Notes: generated by a model from the sequence alone, not told the origin. A stretch of 64,000 nucleotides of DNA from Streptomyces sp. NBC_00523 (GCF_036346615.1 NZ_CP107836.1:5332001-5396000), one strand, 5' to 3'. Counted from the first letter of the stretch, positions 41,191-50,217 are shown. A program made the numbers and translations.

Positions 41191-43407
41191 ATGGATCGCG
41201 TGTCTGCGTTCGAAGAACCCCTCAAGAAGCTGCTCGGCGGACCCACCGCGAAGGTGATGGCCGAACACCTCGACCTGCACACCGTCGGTGATCTCCTCCA
41301 TCACTACCCGCGCCGGTACGAGGAGCGCGGCCGGCTCACGGCGCTGACCGACCTCCCGCTGGACGAGCACGTCACGGTCGTCGCCCAGGTCGCCGACGCC
41401 CGCGTCCTCACCTTCAACGGCGGCCGCGGCAAGCGCCTCGAAGTGACCCTCACCGACGGGCACGGCCGCCTCCAGCTCGTCTTCTTCGGACACGGCGTCC
41501 ACAAACCGCACAAGGACCTGCTGCCCGGCCGCCGCGCGATGTTCGCCGGCAAGGTCTCCGTCTTCAACCGCAAGATGCAGCTCGCCCACCCCACGTACCA
41601 GCTGCTCGACGCCGACTCCGCGGACGACGCCGGGGCGACGGAGGCCGTGGACGCCTTCGCGGGGAAGCTGCTGCCGATCTACCCCGCCTGCAAGCAGCTC
41701 GACTCCTGGCGGATCGCCAAGGCGGTCGACGCGGTGCTGCCCAGCGCCCAGGAGGCCGTCGACCCCCTCCCCGAAGCCCTGCGCGAGGGGCGCGGCTTCA
41801 CCTCGCTGCCCGAGGCCCTGCTCAAGATCCACCGCCCGGCCACCAAGGCCGACGTGGCCGCGGCCCGGGACCGGCTCAAGTGGGACGAGGCATTCGTCCT
41901 CCAGGTCGCCCTGGCCCGCCGCAGGTACGCCGACACCCAGCTCCCCGCCGTCGCCCGCAGGCCCGCCCCCGACGGGCTCCTCGACGCTTTTGACGCGAAG
42001 CTGCCGTTCACCCTCACCGACGGCCAGCTCAAGGTCTCCAGGGAGATCTTCGACGACCTCGCCACCGAACACCCGATGCACCGCCTCCTCCAAGGCGAAG
42101 TCGGCTCGGGTAAGACCATGGTGGCCCTGCGCGCCATGCTCGCCGTGGTCGACGCGGGCGGCCAGGCCGCCATGCTCGCGCCCACCGAGGTCCTGGCCCA
42201 GCAGCACCACCGTTCGATCACCGAGATGATGGGGGAGCTGGCGGAAGGCGGCATGCTGGGGGGCTCCGACCAGGGCACCAAGGTCGTCCTGCTCACCGGG
42301 TCCATGGGCACCGCCGCCCGCCGGCAGGCCCTGCTCGACCTGGTCACCGGCGAGGCGGGCATCGTCATCGGGACGCACGCCCTGATCGAGGACAAGGTCA
42401 AGTTCCACGACCTGGGCCTGGTCGTCGTGGACGAACAGCACCGCTTCGGCGTCGAGCAGCGCGACGCCCTCCGGTCCAAGGGGAAGCAACCGCCCCACCT
42501 CCTCGTCATGACCGCGACGCCCATTCCCCGTACCGTCGCCATGACCGTCTTCGGGGACCTGGAGACCTCCGTCCTCGACCAGCTCCCGGCCGGCCGCTCG
42601 CCCATCGCCAGCCACGTCGTCCCCGCCAAGGACAAGCCGCACTTCCTCAGCCGCGCCTGGGAACGCGTCCGCGAGGAGGTGGAGAACGGCCACCAGGCGT
42701 ACGTCGTCTGCCCCCGCATCGGCGACGACGAGGACGACCCCGCCAAGAAGAAGGGGAAGAAGACGGCCGAGGAGGAGGCGACGGCCGACAAGCGCCCGCC
42801 GCTCGCCGTCCTGGAGATCGCCGAACAGCTCGCCAAGGGCCCCCTGCACGGACTGCGCGTCGAGGTGCTGCACGGCAGGATGCAGCCCGACGACAAGGAC
42901 GACGTGATGCGCCGCTTCGCCGCCGGTGACGTCGACGTCCTGGTCGCCACCACCGTCATCGAGGTCGGCGTCAACGTCCCCAACGCCACCGCGATGGTCA
43001 TCATGGACGCCGACCGCTTCGGCGTCTCCCAGCTGCACCAGCTGCGCGGCCGGGTCGGCCGCGGCTCCGCCCCCGGACTCTGCCTGCTGGTCACCGAGGC
43101 CCACGAGGCGAGCCCCGCCCGGGCCCGGCTCTCCGCCGTCGCCGCGACCCTGGACGGCTTCGAGCTCTCCCGTATCGACCTCGAACAGCGCCGCGAGGGC
43201 GATGTGCTCGGCCAGGCCCAGTCCGGGGTGCGCTCCTCGCTGCGCGTCCTCAGCGTCATCGACGACGAGGAGGTCATCGCCGCCGCCCGCCAGGAGGCCG
43301 TCGCCGTCGTCGCCGCCGACCCCGAGCTCACGCACCTGCCCGAGCTGCGCACCGCCCTGGACGCCCTGCTCGACAAGGAGCGCGAGGAGTACCTGGACAA
43401 GGGGTGA
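41191..43407 (+). CDS. recG: ATP-dependent DNA helicase RecG
   Basis: The 738-residue branch-migration helicase remodels stalled forks and Holliday junctions. The N-terminal wedge/OB domain (about 60-160) shows LHHYPRRYEERG. The helicase domains show Walker A GEVGSGKTM, DEQHRFG, VMTATPIPRT, and motif VI region QLHQLRGRVGRG. A Lys-rich insertion (KKKGKKTAEEEATADK, about 520-540) lies between motifs IV and V, common in Streptomyces. It is complete. Confidence 0.95.
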   Translation: MDRVSAFEEPLKKLLGGPTAKVMAEHLDLHTVGDLLHHYPRRYEERGRLTALTDLPLDEHVTVVAQVADARVLTFNGGRGKRLEVTLTDGHGRLQLVFFGHGVHKPHKDLLPGRRAMFAGKVSVFNRKMQLAHPTYQLLDADSADDAGATEAVDAFAGKLLPIYPACKQLDSWRIAKAVDAVLPSAQEAVDPLPEALREGRGFTSLPEALLKIHRPATKADVAAARDRLKWDEAFVLQVALARRRYADTQLPAVARRPAPDGLLDAFDAKLPFTLTDGQLKVSREIFDDLATEHPMHRLLQGEVGSGKTMVALRAMLAVVDAGGQAAMLAPTEVLAQQHHRSITEMMGELAEGGMLGGSDQGTKVVLLTGSMGTAARRQALLDLVTGEAGIVIGTHALIEDKVKFHDLGLVVVDEQHRFGVEQRDALRSKGKQPPHLLVMTATPIPRTVAMTVFGDLETSVLDQLPAGRSPIASHVVPAKDKPHFLSRAWERVREEVENGHQAYVVCPRIGDDEDDPAKKKGKKTAEEEATADKRPPLAVLEIAEQLAKGPLHGLRVEVLHGRMQPDDKDDVMRRFAAGDVDVLVATTVIEVGVNVPNATAMVIMDADRFGVSQLHQLRGRVGRGSAPGLCLLVTEAHEASPARARLSAVAATLDGFELSRIDLEQRREGDVLGQAQSGVRSSLRVLSVIDDEEVIAAARQEAVAVVAADPELTHLPELRTALDALLDKEREEYLDKG

Positions 43408-43510
43408 CCCCGACCGCCCCGGGGCGCCCCGCCCTCCCCGACGCCATATCGTGGGAGGTACGGCGCCCACGGCACCCCGCGCGCCGCCCCGACCCGAGGA
43501 CCAGTCACCC

Positions 43511-44095
43511 ATGACCCGCGTGATCGCAGGTGTGGCCGGCGGACGCCGCCTGGCCGTCCCGCCCGGCACCGGCACCCGGCCCACATCCGACCGCGCGCGC
43601 GAGGGCCTGTTCTCCACCTGGCAGGCGCTCCTGGGCACCCTCGACGGCATCCGGGTCGCCGACCTCTACGCCGGCTCCGGCGCCGTCGGCCTCGAAGCGC
43701 TCTCCCGGGGAGCCGTCCACGCCCTGCTCGTGGAGGCCGACGCCAAGGCCCTGCGCACCGTCAAGGACAACGCCCGCACCCTCGGCCTGCCCGGCGCCGA
43801 GGTCCGCGGCGGCAAAGCCGAACAGATCGTGACGGGTCCGGCACCCGCGGAGCCGTACGACGTGGTCTTCCTGGACCCGCCGTACGCCGTCACCGACGAC
43901 GATCTTGGGGAGATCCTGCTCACACTCCGTACCCAGGGGTGGCTCACGGGCGACGCACTCGTCACCGTGGAACGCGGCACCAGAGGCGGAGAATTCAGCT
44001 GGCCCAAGGGTTTCGAGCCGTTGCGATCCCGTCGCTACGGCGAGGGAACGCTTTGGTACGGTCGCGCCGCCGCCACGTGCGAAGACGCACGATGA
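43511..44095 (+). CDS. rsmD: 16S rRNA (guanine966-N2)-methyltransferase
   Basis: The 194-residue SAM-dependent methyltransferase begins MTRVIAGVAGGRRL with the RPTSDRAREGLFSTW element, SAM loop LYAGSGAVGLEALSRG and catalytic FLDPPYAV (NPPY-type). It modifies the small-subunit rRNA. Its stop overlaps an ATG (ATGA at 44092) leading into coaD, so the two are coupled. Confidence 0.92.
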   Translation: MTRVIAGVAGGRRLAVPPGTGTRPTSDRAREGLFSTWQALLGTLDGIRVADLYAGSGAVGLEALSRGAVHALLVEADAKALRTVKDNARTLGLPGAEVRGGKAEQIVTGPAPAEPYDVVFLDPPYAVTDDDLGEILLTLRTQGWLTGDALVTVERGTRGGEFSWPKGFEPLRSRRYGEGTLWYGRAAATCEDAR

Positions 44096-44121
44096 CCGGA
44101 CCGGAGAGCGAGGGAATCAAG

Positions 44122-44601
44122 TTGCGCCGCGCCGTATGCCCGGGGTCGTTCGACCCCATCACCAACGGACATCTCGACATCATCGGCCGAGCCTCGAAGC
44201 TGTACGACGTCGTGCACGTCGCCGTGATGATCAACCAGTCCAAGCAGGGGCTGTTCACGGTCGAGGAGCGGATCGAGCTCATCCGCGAGGTCACCGCCGA
44301 GTTCGGCAACGTCCAGGTCGAGTCCTTCCACGGCCTGCTCGTGGACTTCTGCAAGCAGCGCGACATCCCGGCGATCGTGAAGGGCCTGCGGGCCGTCAGC
44401 GACTTCGACTACGAACTCCAGATGGCCCAGATGAACAACGGGCTCTCCGGCGTCGAGACGCTCTTCGTGCCGACCAACCCCACCTACAGCTTCCTGTCGT
44501 CCTCCCTGGTCAAGGAGGTCGCGGCCTGGGGCGGCGACGTCTCCCACCTGCTGCCGCCGGTCGTCCAGCGGGCCCTGACCGAACGCCTCCCGCAGCGCTG
44601 A
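44122..44601 (+). CDS. coaD: Phosphopantetheine adenylyltransferase
   Basis: The enzyme transfers AMP to 4'-phosphopantetheine in coenzyme A synthesis. It has CPGSFDPITNGHLDII with the (T/H)xGH site, VKGLRAVSDFDYELQMA and PTYSFLSSSLVKEV. I favour the TTG at 44122, eight bases after AGGGA, which gives 159 residues beginning MRRAVCPGSFDP, the usual length and start of the family. The alternative ATG at 44092 overlaps the rsmD stop and adds ten residues. Coupling to rsmD is likely either way. Confidence 0.92.
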   Translation: MRRAVCPGSFDPITNGHLDIIGRASKLYDVVHVAVMINQSKQGLFTVEERIELIREVTAEFGNVQVESFHGLLVDFCKQRDIPAIVKGLRAVSDFDYELQMAQMNNGLSGVETLFVPTNPTYSFLSSSLVKEVAAWGGDVSHLLPPVVQRALTERLPQR

Positions 44602-44711
44602 GCCACTGACAGCACGTCAGCCGTACGCCCCGCAGGTGTCGGGCGGGCGCCGACTGGCCGTACAGTCGTCCCGTCCGTCTCCAACCGGCAGTAGAGAGTG
44701 GCGAGCACACG

Positions 44712-45803
44712 GTGGACGTGCAGAAGAAGCTGGACGAGATCGTCGCGACGGTCGGGAACGCCCGGTCCATGCCCATGTCGGCGTCCTGCGTGGTCAACCG
44801 CGCCGACCTGCTCGCGATGCTCGAAGAGGTGCGCGAGGCCCTGCCCGGCTCGCTCGCCCAGGCCGCCGAGGTCATCGGCGGCCACGAGCAGCTGGTCGAG
44901 CAGGCCCGCCAGGAGGCCGGCCGCATCATCGAGAACGCCCACGCCGAGCGCACCTCCCTGATCTCCGACACCGAGATCGCCCGCCGCTCCCAGGCCGAGG
45001 CGGACCGCATCCTCGCCGAGGCCCGCAAGGAGGCCGACGAGGTCCGCGCGGAGGCCGACGAGTACGTCGACAGCAAGCTCGCCAACTTCGAGGTCGTCCT
45101 CACCAAGACCATCGGCTCCGTCGACCGGGGCCGCGAGAAGCTCCTCGGCCGGGGCCAGGGCTTCGACGCCCAGGGCTACGAGGACCCGGACTTCGCCGAG
45201 GCCCCCGAGCGCAGCACCGACCCGGACACGCTCCGCGAGCGCGCCGACGCGTACGTGGACACCAAGCTCGGCGCCTTCGAGGCGGTGCTCGCCAAGACCC
45301 TGGAGGCCGTCGGCCGGGGCAGGCAGAAGCTGCACGGCCGGGTCGCCACCGACGAGCTCGGCGCGCACATCGCCGCCCAGGACGCGGCCGGCGACCAGGG
45401 CCACACCAGCGACGAGGACCACTGGGCCGGACTGGCCGAGGTCGCGGCCCCGCAGCCGCTCCCGATCCCGCACCAGGCCGAGCCGCAGTACGCCCAGCCG
45501 GAACCGCAGTACGCGCAGGGCTACGGCTACCAGGACCAGCAGCAGGACGCGTACCAGGCGCAGCAGGACGTCTACGGCTACCAGCAGCAGCCCGACCCGT
45601 ACGCGGCCTACCAGCAGCAGGGGTACGACCAGGGCCAGCAGCAGGACGCGACGCAGGCCCAGGGCGGCTACGACGCCTGGCAGCAGCAGGCCCAGCCCCA
45701 GCAGCTCCCGCAGCACGGTGAGAGCGCCCTGGACGAGACCAGCCTCTTCGACACCAGCATGATCGACCTGGACCAGCTGCGCCGTTACGAACAGGAGCGC
45801 TGA
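44712..45803 (+). CDS. DivIVA/SepIVA-like coiled-coil protein with Gln/Tyr-rich tail
   Basis: The 363-residue protein starts at GTG 44712. Residues 1-70 form a helical head (LDEIVATVGNARSMPMSASCVV). A long coiled coil follows (about 60-190, HAERTSLISDTEIARRSQAE, then Glu/Ala/Arg heptads), with two similar YVDSKL/YVDTKL segments. The tail (about 250-340) is low complexity, with YQQQ and QPQYAQ units. The end is conserved (SLFDTSMIDLDQLRRYEQER). Its place before DUF177-rpmF-rnc-mutM matches SepIVA, a mycobacterial septation factor. A role in cell division or polar growth is inferred. Confidence 0.78.
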   Translation: MDVQKKLDEIVATVGNARSMPMSASCVVNRADLLAMLEEVREALPGSLAQAAEVIGGHEQLVEQARQEAGRIIENAHAERTSLISDTEIARRSQAEADRILAEARKEADEVRAEADEYVDSKLANFEVVLTKTIGSVDRGREKLLGRGQGFDAQGYEDPDFAEAPERSTDPDTLRERADAYVDTKLGAFEAVLAKTLEAVGRGRQKLHGRVATDELGAHIAAQDAAGDQGHTSDEDHWAGLAEVAAPQPLPIPHQAEPQYAQPEPQYAQGYGYQDQQQDAYQAQQDVYGYQQQPDPYAAYQQQGYDQGQQQDATQAQGGYDAWQQQAQPQQLPQHGESALDETSLFDTSMIDLDQLRRYEQER

Positions 45804-45820
45804 CCGCCGAAGGGCCCGGA

Positions 45821-45850
45821 TTGGGAGCTGGGCGGTGTGTCCAGTATCCT
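45821..45850 (+). promoter_or_regulatory. Candidate vegetative promoter for DUF177-rpmF-rnc
   Basis: TTGGGA (45821-45826) and TATCCT (45845-45850), separated by 18 bases, fit the HrdB-type promoter of Streptomyces. It lies 110 bases upstream of the DUF177 start. An in-frame GTG at 45837 falls inside this promoter, which argues against it as the translation start. Confidence 0.45.
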
Positions 45851-45959
45851 GGCTCTTCGGTCGCGCGTATGTCCGCGATCCCGGCTGCCCGCTTCGACTC
45901 CGGACGGGCCGGCCCCTCCCACCACGCGTGACGCGTTCGATCCGAAAGCAGGAGAAGCC

Positions 45960-46601
45960 CTGAACGGCCAGCTCGACCACCGAAACCCCCTCGTGTTCGA
46001 CACGCACGAGCTGGGACGGCGTGCGGGTGCCATGAAGCGGCTGACCCGCACGGCCGACGCCCCCGCCGACCTCGGGATCGGCGACGTCATCGGAGTGCCG
46101 CAGGGCGCGCCGGTGAAGCTGGACCTCCGTCTCGAATCCGTCATGGAGGGCGTGCTCGTGACCGGGACCGCCCGTGCGACGGTCGAGGGGGAGTGCGTAA
46201 GGTGTCTGGAGCCGCTGAGCCGCGAGGTCGAGGCGGACTTCCAGGAGATGTTCTCGTACCCTGACGCCGATGACCGGAACCACGGCAAGCCCGCGGATCC
46301 GGCCGACGACGCCGAGGACGACGAGGACAGGCTTTTCCTCGAGGACGGCCTGTTCGACCTCGAGCCGGTGCTGCGTGATGCGGTGGTGCTCGCACTGCCG
46401 ATGCAGCCGGTGTGCAAGGAATCCTGTGCCGGTCTGTGCTCCGAGTGCGGAGTCAGGCTGGACGAGAATCCCGGCCACCACCACGATGCCGTCGACGCTC
46501 GTTGGGCGGCACTGCAAGGACTCGCCGAGACCATTCAGGACGGCGAGAAGGACAACATGGGCGGCGCCGCACCCGGCGTCGACAAGAAGCAGGAGAAGTA
46601 G
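45960..46601 (+). CDS. DUF177 (YceD-like) protein, 23S rRNA accumulation protein family
   Basis: About 213 residues, beginning LNGQLDHRNPLVFDTHELGRR if started at the CTG of 45960. That codon follows AGGAGAAGCC at a normal distance, and no ATG, GTG or TTG lies between it and the candidate promoter except the GTG inside the promoter. ATG 46032 would remove conserved residues. The YceD domain has GECVRCLEPLSREVE and CSECGVRLDENP Cys pairs, probably zinc-binding. The family always precedes rpmF and affects 23S rRNA or ribosome assembly. rpmF follows two bases after its stop. Confidence 0.88.
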   Translation: MNGQLDHRNPLVFDTHELGRRAGAMKRLTRTADAPADLGIGDVIGVPQGAPVKLDLRLESVMEGVLVTGTARATVEGECVRCLEPLSREVEADFQEMFSYPDADDRNHGKPADPADDAEDDEDRLFLEDGLFDLEPVLRDAVVLALPMQPVCKESCAGLCSECGVRLDENPGHHHDAVDARWAALQGLAETIQDGEKDNMGGAAPGVDKKQEK

Positions 46602-46603
46602 CC

Positions 46604-46777
46604 GTGGCTGTTCCGAAGCGGAAGATGTCGCGCAGCAACACGCGCCACCGCCGGTCGCAGTGGAAGGCTGCGGTCCCCACCCTGGTTTCGTGCGAGCGCT
46701 GCCAGGAGCCGAAGCTGCAGCACATCGCGTGCCCCAGCTGCGGCACGTACAACAAGCGCCAGGTCCTCGAGGTCTGA
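46604..46777 (+). CDS. rpmF: 50S ribosomal protein L32
   Basis: The 57-residue protein starts at GTG with AVPKRKMSRSNTRHRRSQWK and carries a zinc ribbon, CERCQEP then CPSCGTYNKRQVLEV. It sits between the DUF177 gene and rnc in the standard order. AGGAGAAGTAGCC before the GTG overlaps the upstream stop. It is complete. Confidence 0.96.
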   Translation: MAVPKRKMSRSNTRHRRSQWKAAVPTLVSCERCQEPKLQHIACPSCGTYNKRQVLEV

Positions 46778-46796
46778 GCGGCTGGTGAGAGGCCCG

Positions 46797-47621
46797 ATGT
46801 CTGAGTTGTCCCACGCCAAGAAGCAGGCAGACAACGTCAACACAGCCTCGTCCCACACGCTTCTGGAAGGGCGGCTCGGGTACCAACTCGAGTCCGCCCT
46901 TCTGGTGCGTGCGCTGACCCACCGTTCGTACGCGTACGAGAACGGCGGTCTGCCCACCAACGAGCGGCTGGAGTTCCTCGGGGACTCCGTGCTCGGCCTG
47001 GTGGTCACGGACACGCTGTACCGCACCCACCCCGATCTGCCCGAAGGCCAGCTGGCCAAGTTGCGGGCCGCGGTGGTCAACTCGCGTGCGCTTGCGGAGG
47101 TGGGCCGCGGCCTCGAACTCGGCTCCTTCATCCGGCTCGGCCGAGGTGAAGAGGGCACGGGAGGCCGGGACAAGGCATCCATCCTCGCCGACACCCTGGA
47201 AGCGGTGATCGGTGCGGTCTATCTCGATCAGGGCCTCGACGCGGCGTCCGAGCTGGTTCACCGGCTCTTCGACCCGCTGATCGACAGGTCCTCGAACCTC
47301 GGTGCCGGCCTGGACTGGAAGACCAGCCTCCAGGAGCTCACCGCGAGCGAGAGCCTCGGAGTCCCCGAGTACCTCGTCACGGAGACCGGCCCGGACCACG
47401 AGAAGACCTTCACTGCTGCCGCCCGCGTCGGTGGTGTCTCGTACGGCACCGGCACCGGCCGTAGCAAGAAGGAAGCGGAGCAGCAGGCGGCCGAGTCCGC
47501 CTGGCGGGAGATCACCGCCGCCGCCGAGGCACGGGAGGCAGCGGCCAAGGCCGCCGCCGACGGAGGGGCCGCCGACACCCCTGCCGACCCCGCGCCGTCC
47601 ACGGACGTCGCTCCGGCCTGA
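46797..47621 (+). CDS. rnc: Ribonuclease III
   Basis: The 274-residue enzyme has an endonuclease domain with signature NERLEFLGDSVLGLVV, metal-binding Glu/Asp in DKASILADTLEAVIGAVYLD, and a C-terminal dsRNA-binding domain (DWKTSLQEL, SYGTGTGRSKKEAEQQAA). It processes rRNA and regulates many mRNAs; in S. coelicolor it is AbsB, needed for antibiotic production. ATG 46797 has GGTGAGAGG upstream; a GTG at 46785 is the alternative. A Gly/Ala/Pro-rich tail ends the protein. Confidence 0.95.
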   Translation: MSELSHAKKQADNVNTASSHTLLEGRLGYQLESALLVRALTHRSYAYENGGLPTNERLEFLGDSVLGLVVTDTLYRTHPDLPEGQLAKLRAAVVNSRALAEVGRGLELGSFIRLGRGEEGTGGRDKASILADTLEAVIGAVYLDQGLDAASELVHRLFDPLIDRSSNLGAGLDWKTSLQELTASESLGVPEYLVTETGPDHEKTFTAAARVGGVSYGTGTGRSKKEAEQQAAESAWREITAAAEAREAAAKAAADGGAADTPADPAPSTDVAPA

Positions 47622-47627
47622 CCTGCG

Positions 47628-47665
47628 GAGAACCCCCCGACGCCACCGCGCGCCGGGGGGTTCTC
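47628..47665 (+). terminator. Intrinsic terminator after rnc
   Basis: A perfect 12 bp stem (47628-47639 with 47654-47665, GAGAACCCCCCG and complement) is followed by CCTTTTCT. It is 6 bases after the rnc stop. Confidence 0.85.
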
Positions 47666-47704
47666 CCTTTTCTCTGTACGCCTTCTCGTCCCAGGAGCCT
47701 CCCT

Positions 47705-48562
47705 GTGCCCGAACTGCCCGAGGTCGAAGTCGTCCGCCGAGGTCTGGAGCGCTGGGTCGCCGGGCGGACGGCCGGTGAGGTCGAGGTCCTGCACCCGCGC
47801 GCGGTCCGCCGCCACCTCGCGGGCGGCGTGGACTTCGCCGCCCGGCTCACGGGGACGCGGTTCGGGACGGCGATGCGCCGGGGCAAGTATCTGTGGGTGC
47901 CGCTGGACGACGCCGGCTCGCTCCTCGGCCACCTGGGCATGAGCGGTCAGCTGCTCGTCCAGCCCGTGGGGGCGCCGGACGAGAAGCATCTGCGGGTCAG
48001 GATCAGGTTCGCCGACGCGGTCGGCACCGAGCTGCGCTTCGTGGACCAGCGCACCTTCGGCGGGCTCTCGCTCCACGAGAACACCCCGGACGGGATGCCC
48101 GACGTCATCGCGCACATCGCCCGCGACCCCCTGGACCCGGCCTTCGACGACGCCGCCTTCCACACGGCGCTGCGGCTGCGCCGCACGACGGTCAAGCGCG
48201 CCCTGCTCGACCAGTCGCTGATCAGCGGGGTCGGCAACATCTACGCGGACGAGGCGCTGTGGCGCGCCCGGCTGCACTACGACCGGCCGACCGCGACGCT
48301 CACCCGCCCCAAGTCCGCCGAGCTCCTCGGCCATGTCCGGGATGTGATGAACGCCGCCCTGGCCCAGGGCGGCACCAGCTTCGACAGCCTCTACGTGAAC
48401 GTGAACGGCGAGTCCGGCTACTTCGACCGCTCGCTCGACGCCTACGGCCGCGAGGGCGAGCCCTGCCATCGCTGCGGTACGCCGATGGCACGGCGCCCCT
48501 GGATGAACCGGTCCAGCTACTACTGCCCCCGCTGCCAGCGCCCGCCGCGCGTGCGGCCCTAG
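47705..48562 (+). CDS. mutM: Formamidopyrimidine-DNA glycosylase
   Basis: The 285-residue base-excision enzyme removes 8-oxoguanine. The catalytic Pro1 (after Met removal) and Glu2 lie in MPELPEVEVVRRGLE, with LGHLGMSGQLL, QRTFGGLSL, ISGVGNIYADEALW and a C-terminal zinc finger (CHRCG...YYCPRCQ). Start GTG 47705 is fixed by the need for the PELPE N-terminus. Its stop overlaps the stop of the convergent HxlR gene by 4 bases. Confidence 0.95.
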   Translation: MPELPEVEVVRRGLERWVAGRTAGEVEVLHPRAVRRHLAGGVDFAARLTGTRFGTAMRRGKYLWVPLDDAGSLLGHLGMSGQLLVQPVGAPDEKHLRVRIRFADAVGTELRFVDQRTFGGLSLHENTPDGMPDVIAHIARDPLDPAFDDAAFHTALRLRRTTVKRALLDQSLISGVGNIYADEALWRARLHYDRPTATLTRPKSAELLGHVRDVMNAALAQGGTSFDSLYVNVNGESGYFDRSLDAYGREGEPCHRCGTPMARRPWMNRSSYYCPRCQRPPRVRP

Positions 48563-48960
48563 TTCTCGCGGGCGTCGTAGCGGGCCCGGGCCGCCAGGAC
48601 CTCGGGCATCCGGCCCTCCACGAAGTGGATCAGGCCGAGCAGCCGCTCAGCGACCTCGTGGCCCAGCGGGGTCAGCTCGTAGTCGACCCGGGGCGGATTG
48701 ACGAGCTGGGCCTCGCGGTGCACCAGGCCGTCCCGCTCCAGCGCGTGCAGCGTCTGGGACAGCATCTTCTCGCTCACCCCGTCGACCTTGCGGCGCAGCG
48801 CGTTGAAACGCAGGCTCTCCTCGTACAGGGCGCCGAGCGTGAGGGCGCCCCAGCGGCCGGTGGCGTGTTCGAGCAGGCCGCGCGAGGGGCACTGCTTCGA
48901 GAACACGTCGAAGGGCAGGTCGTCCAACGCCGACGTCTCCGGTGCGGTGCTCTGATCCAT
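48559..48960 (-). CDS. HxlR-family transcriptional regulator
   Basis: The 133-residue winged helix-turn-helix protein starts at ATG 48960; the frame to 48981 has no better site. It shows the HxlR Cys near the start (SKQCPSRGLL), GRWGALTLGALYEESLRFNAL, VDGVSEKMLSQTLHALERDGLV and YELTPLGHEVAERL. HxlR regulators respond to electrophiles or redox stress through this Cys. No clear target is adjacent; it is convergent with mutM. Confidence 0.88.
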   Translation of the reverse strand: MDQSTAPETSALDDLPFDVFSKQCPSRGLLEHATGRWGALTLGALYEESLRFNALRRKVDGVSEKMLSQTLHALERDGLVHREAQLVNPPRVDYELTPLGHEVAERLLGLIHFVEGRMPEVLAARARYDAREN

Positions 48961-49058
48961 GAAACCAGCGTACGCCCGCACAGCGCTTTCCCTGAGTCAG
49001 TGTGATGCGAGGGAGGCGAGTGGGGCGTACGAGGTGGTGGGTACGGCGGTGGTGCGGG

Positions 49059-50075
49059 TCAGAAGCCGAAGTCCTGGGTCCACCAGGGGCCGCCGGCCCC
49101 GTAGTGGACGCCGACGCCGAGCGTCTTGTAATCGCAGTTGAGAATGTTTGCGCGGTGGCCGTCGCTGTTCATCCAGGCGTCCATGACGGCCTCGGCGTCG
49201 GCCTGTCCGCGGGCGATGTTCTCGCCGCCGAGTCCCGAGACACCGGCCGCGTCCGCCCGGTCCCAGGGGGTCTTGCCGTCGGGGTCGGTGTGGTCGAAGA
49301 AGCCGCGTGCCGCCATGTCGTCGCTGAAGCTCTGGGCGAGCGAGGCGAGCGAGGAGCTGGCGGTGACCGGGCTGCAGCCGACCTTGCCGCGCTCCTCGTT
49401 GACCAGGGCCAGGATCGCGGCCTGGGCCGAGGCGGCGGTGCTCGTCGGAGCGCTGCTCTTCGACGGGGCCGGTGCGGAGGACTTCGGGGCGGCCGGCGCC
49501 GAGCTCTTCGCGGCCTTGGTGGCCGGGGCCTTCGAGGACGAGGAGGAGGGCTTGGCCGACTCCTTCTTCTGGACCGGGGCCTTCTTGCCGGACGCGGTCT
49601 TCGACGGCGACGCGGACTTGGAGGGCGAGGCCGTCTTCGAGGGCGAGGCGGTGGCCGAAGCGGAAGGGGAGTGGGAGGCGCTGGACGAGGCCGAGCCGGA
49701 GGGCTTCGACGTCGCGGAATGCGGCTTCCTGGGCGCTTCGGGGCGGTCGGTTCCGCGGCTCGCCGGGGTGGAAGCGGAGGAGCGGTCGGAGGGCGATGCG
49801 GTGATGCCCCCCTGGGTGAGCAGGTCCGGGGCGGCCTGGGAGCGGACCTGGTCGGCGGTCGGACCGCCGCTCACGGTGAGACTGTCCCCGCCGGGCAGCA
49901 GACCCGACGCCACGGCGACGGCGCCGACGGCCACGGCCGCCGAGACACCTATGAGTCCGGTGCGCACGGGGATCGCGGACCGCTTCCTGCGGCCCGCCCC
50001 GCGGTGCCGGGCCGAGGCCCCGTCCGCCTGTTCCTCGGCGGCGGGGGCTGCGGCGCTGCGTCGATGGCGTCCCAT
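49059..50075 (-). CDS. Secreted or membrane-anchored CAP-domain (SCP/PR-1) protein
   Basis: The 338-residue protein starts at ATG 50075 (MGRHRRS). A basic cytoplasmic head precedes a hydrophobic segment (about 40-62, TGLIGVSAAVAVGAVAVASG). A long Ser/Pro/Lys/Thr-rich linker (about 90-210) contains SPSKTASPSKSASPSKTA repeats. The C-terminal CAP domain (about 215-338) has ILALVNEERGKVGC, FFDHTDPDGKTPWDR, GENIARGQ and MNSDGHRANILN. The catalytic-like His/Glu pocket residues are present. The function of bacterial CAP proteins at the cell wall is unknown. A GTG 48 bases upstream is a possible alternative start. Confidence 0.85.
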   Translation of the reverse strand: MGRHRRSAAAPAAEEQADGASARHRGAGRRKRSAIPVRTGLIGVSAAVAVGAVAVASGLLPGGDSLTVSGGPTADQVRSQAAPDLLTQGGITASPSDRSSASTPASRGTDRPEAPRKPHSATSKPSGSASSSASHSPSASATASPSKTASPSKSASPSKTASGKKAPVQKKESAKPSSSSSKAPATKAAKSSAPAAPKSSAPAPSKSSAPTSTAASAQAAILALVNEERGKVGCSPVTASSSLASLAQSFSDDMAARGFFDHTDPDGKTPWDRADAAGVSGLGGENIARGQADAEAVMDAWMNSDGHRANILNCDYKTLGVGVHYGAGGPWWTQDFGF

Positions 50076-50217
50076 CTGCTGTGCCCTTCTGACGACCTGG
50101 ACGCCGTTTTCGACGCCCGTGCTCACCCGAACGAGTGAAGCTTTTGCGAGGGGACTGTACGCCATGGCGATTCGCCGGAAGGTGCTCCGAAAGCAATGTG
50201 ACCGATAGCGTTCGGGC

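Noticed and set aside
45837..45959. GTG start for the DUF177 gene at 45837
   Set aside because: It lies inside a good -35/-10 promoter pair and adds 41 unconserved residues. The CTG at 45960 has the ribosome site.
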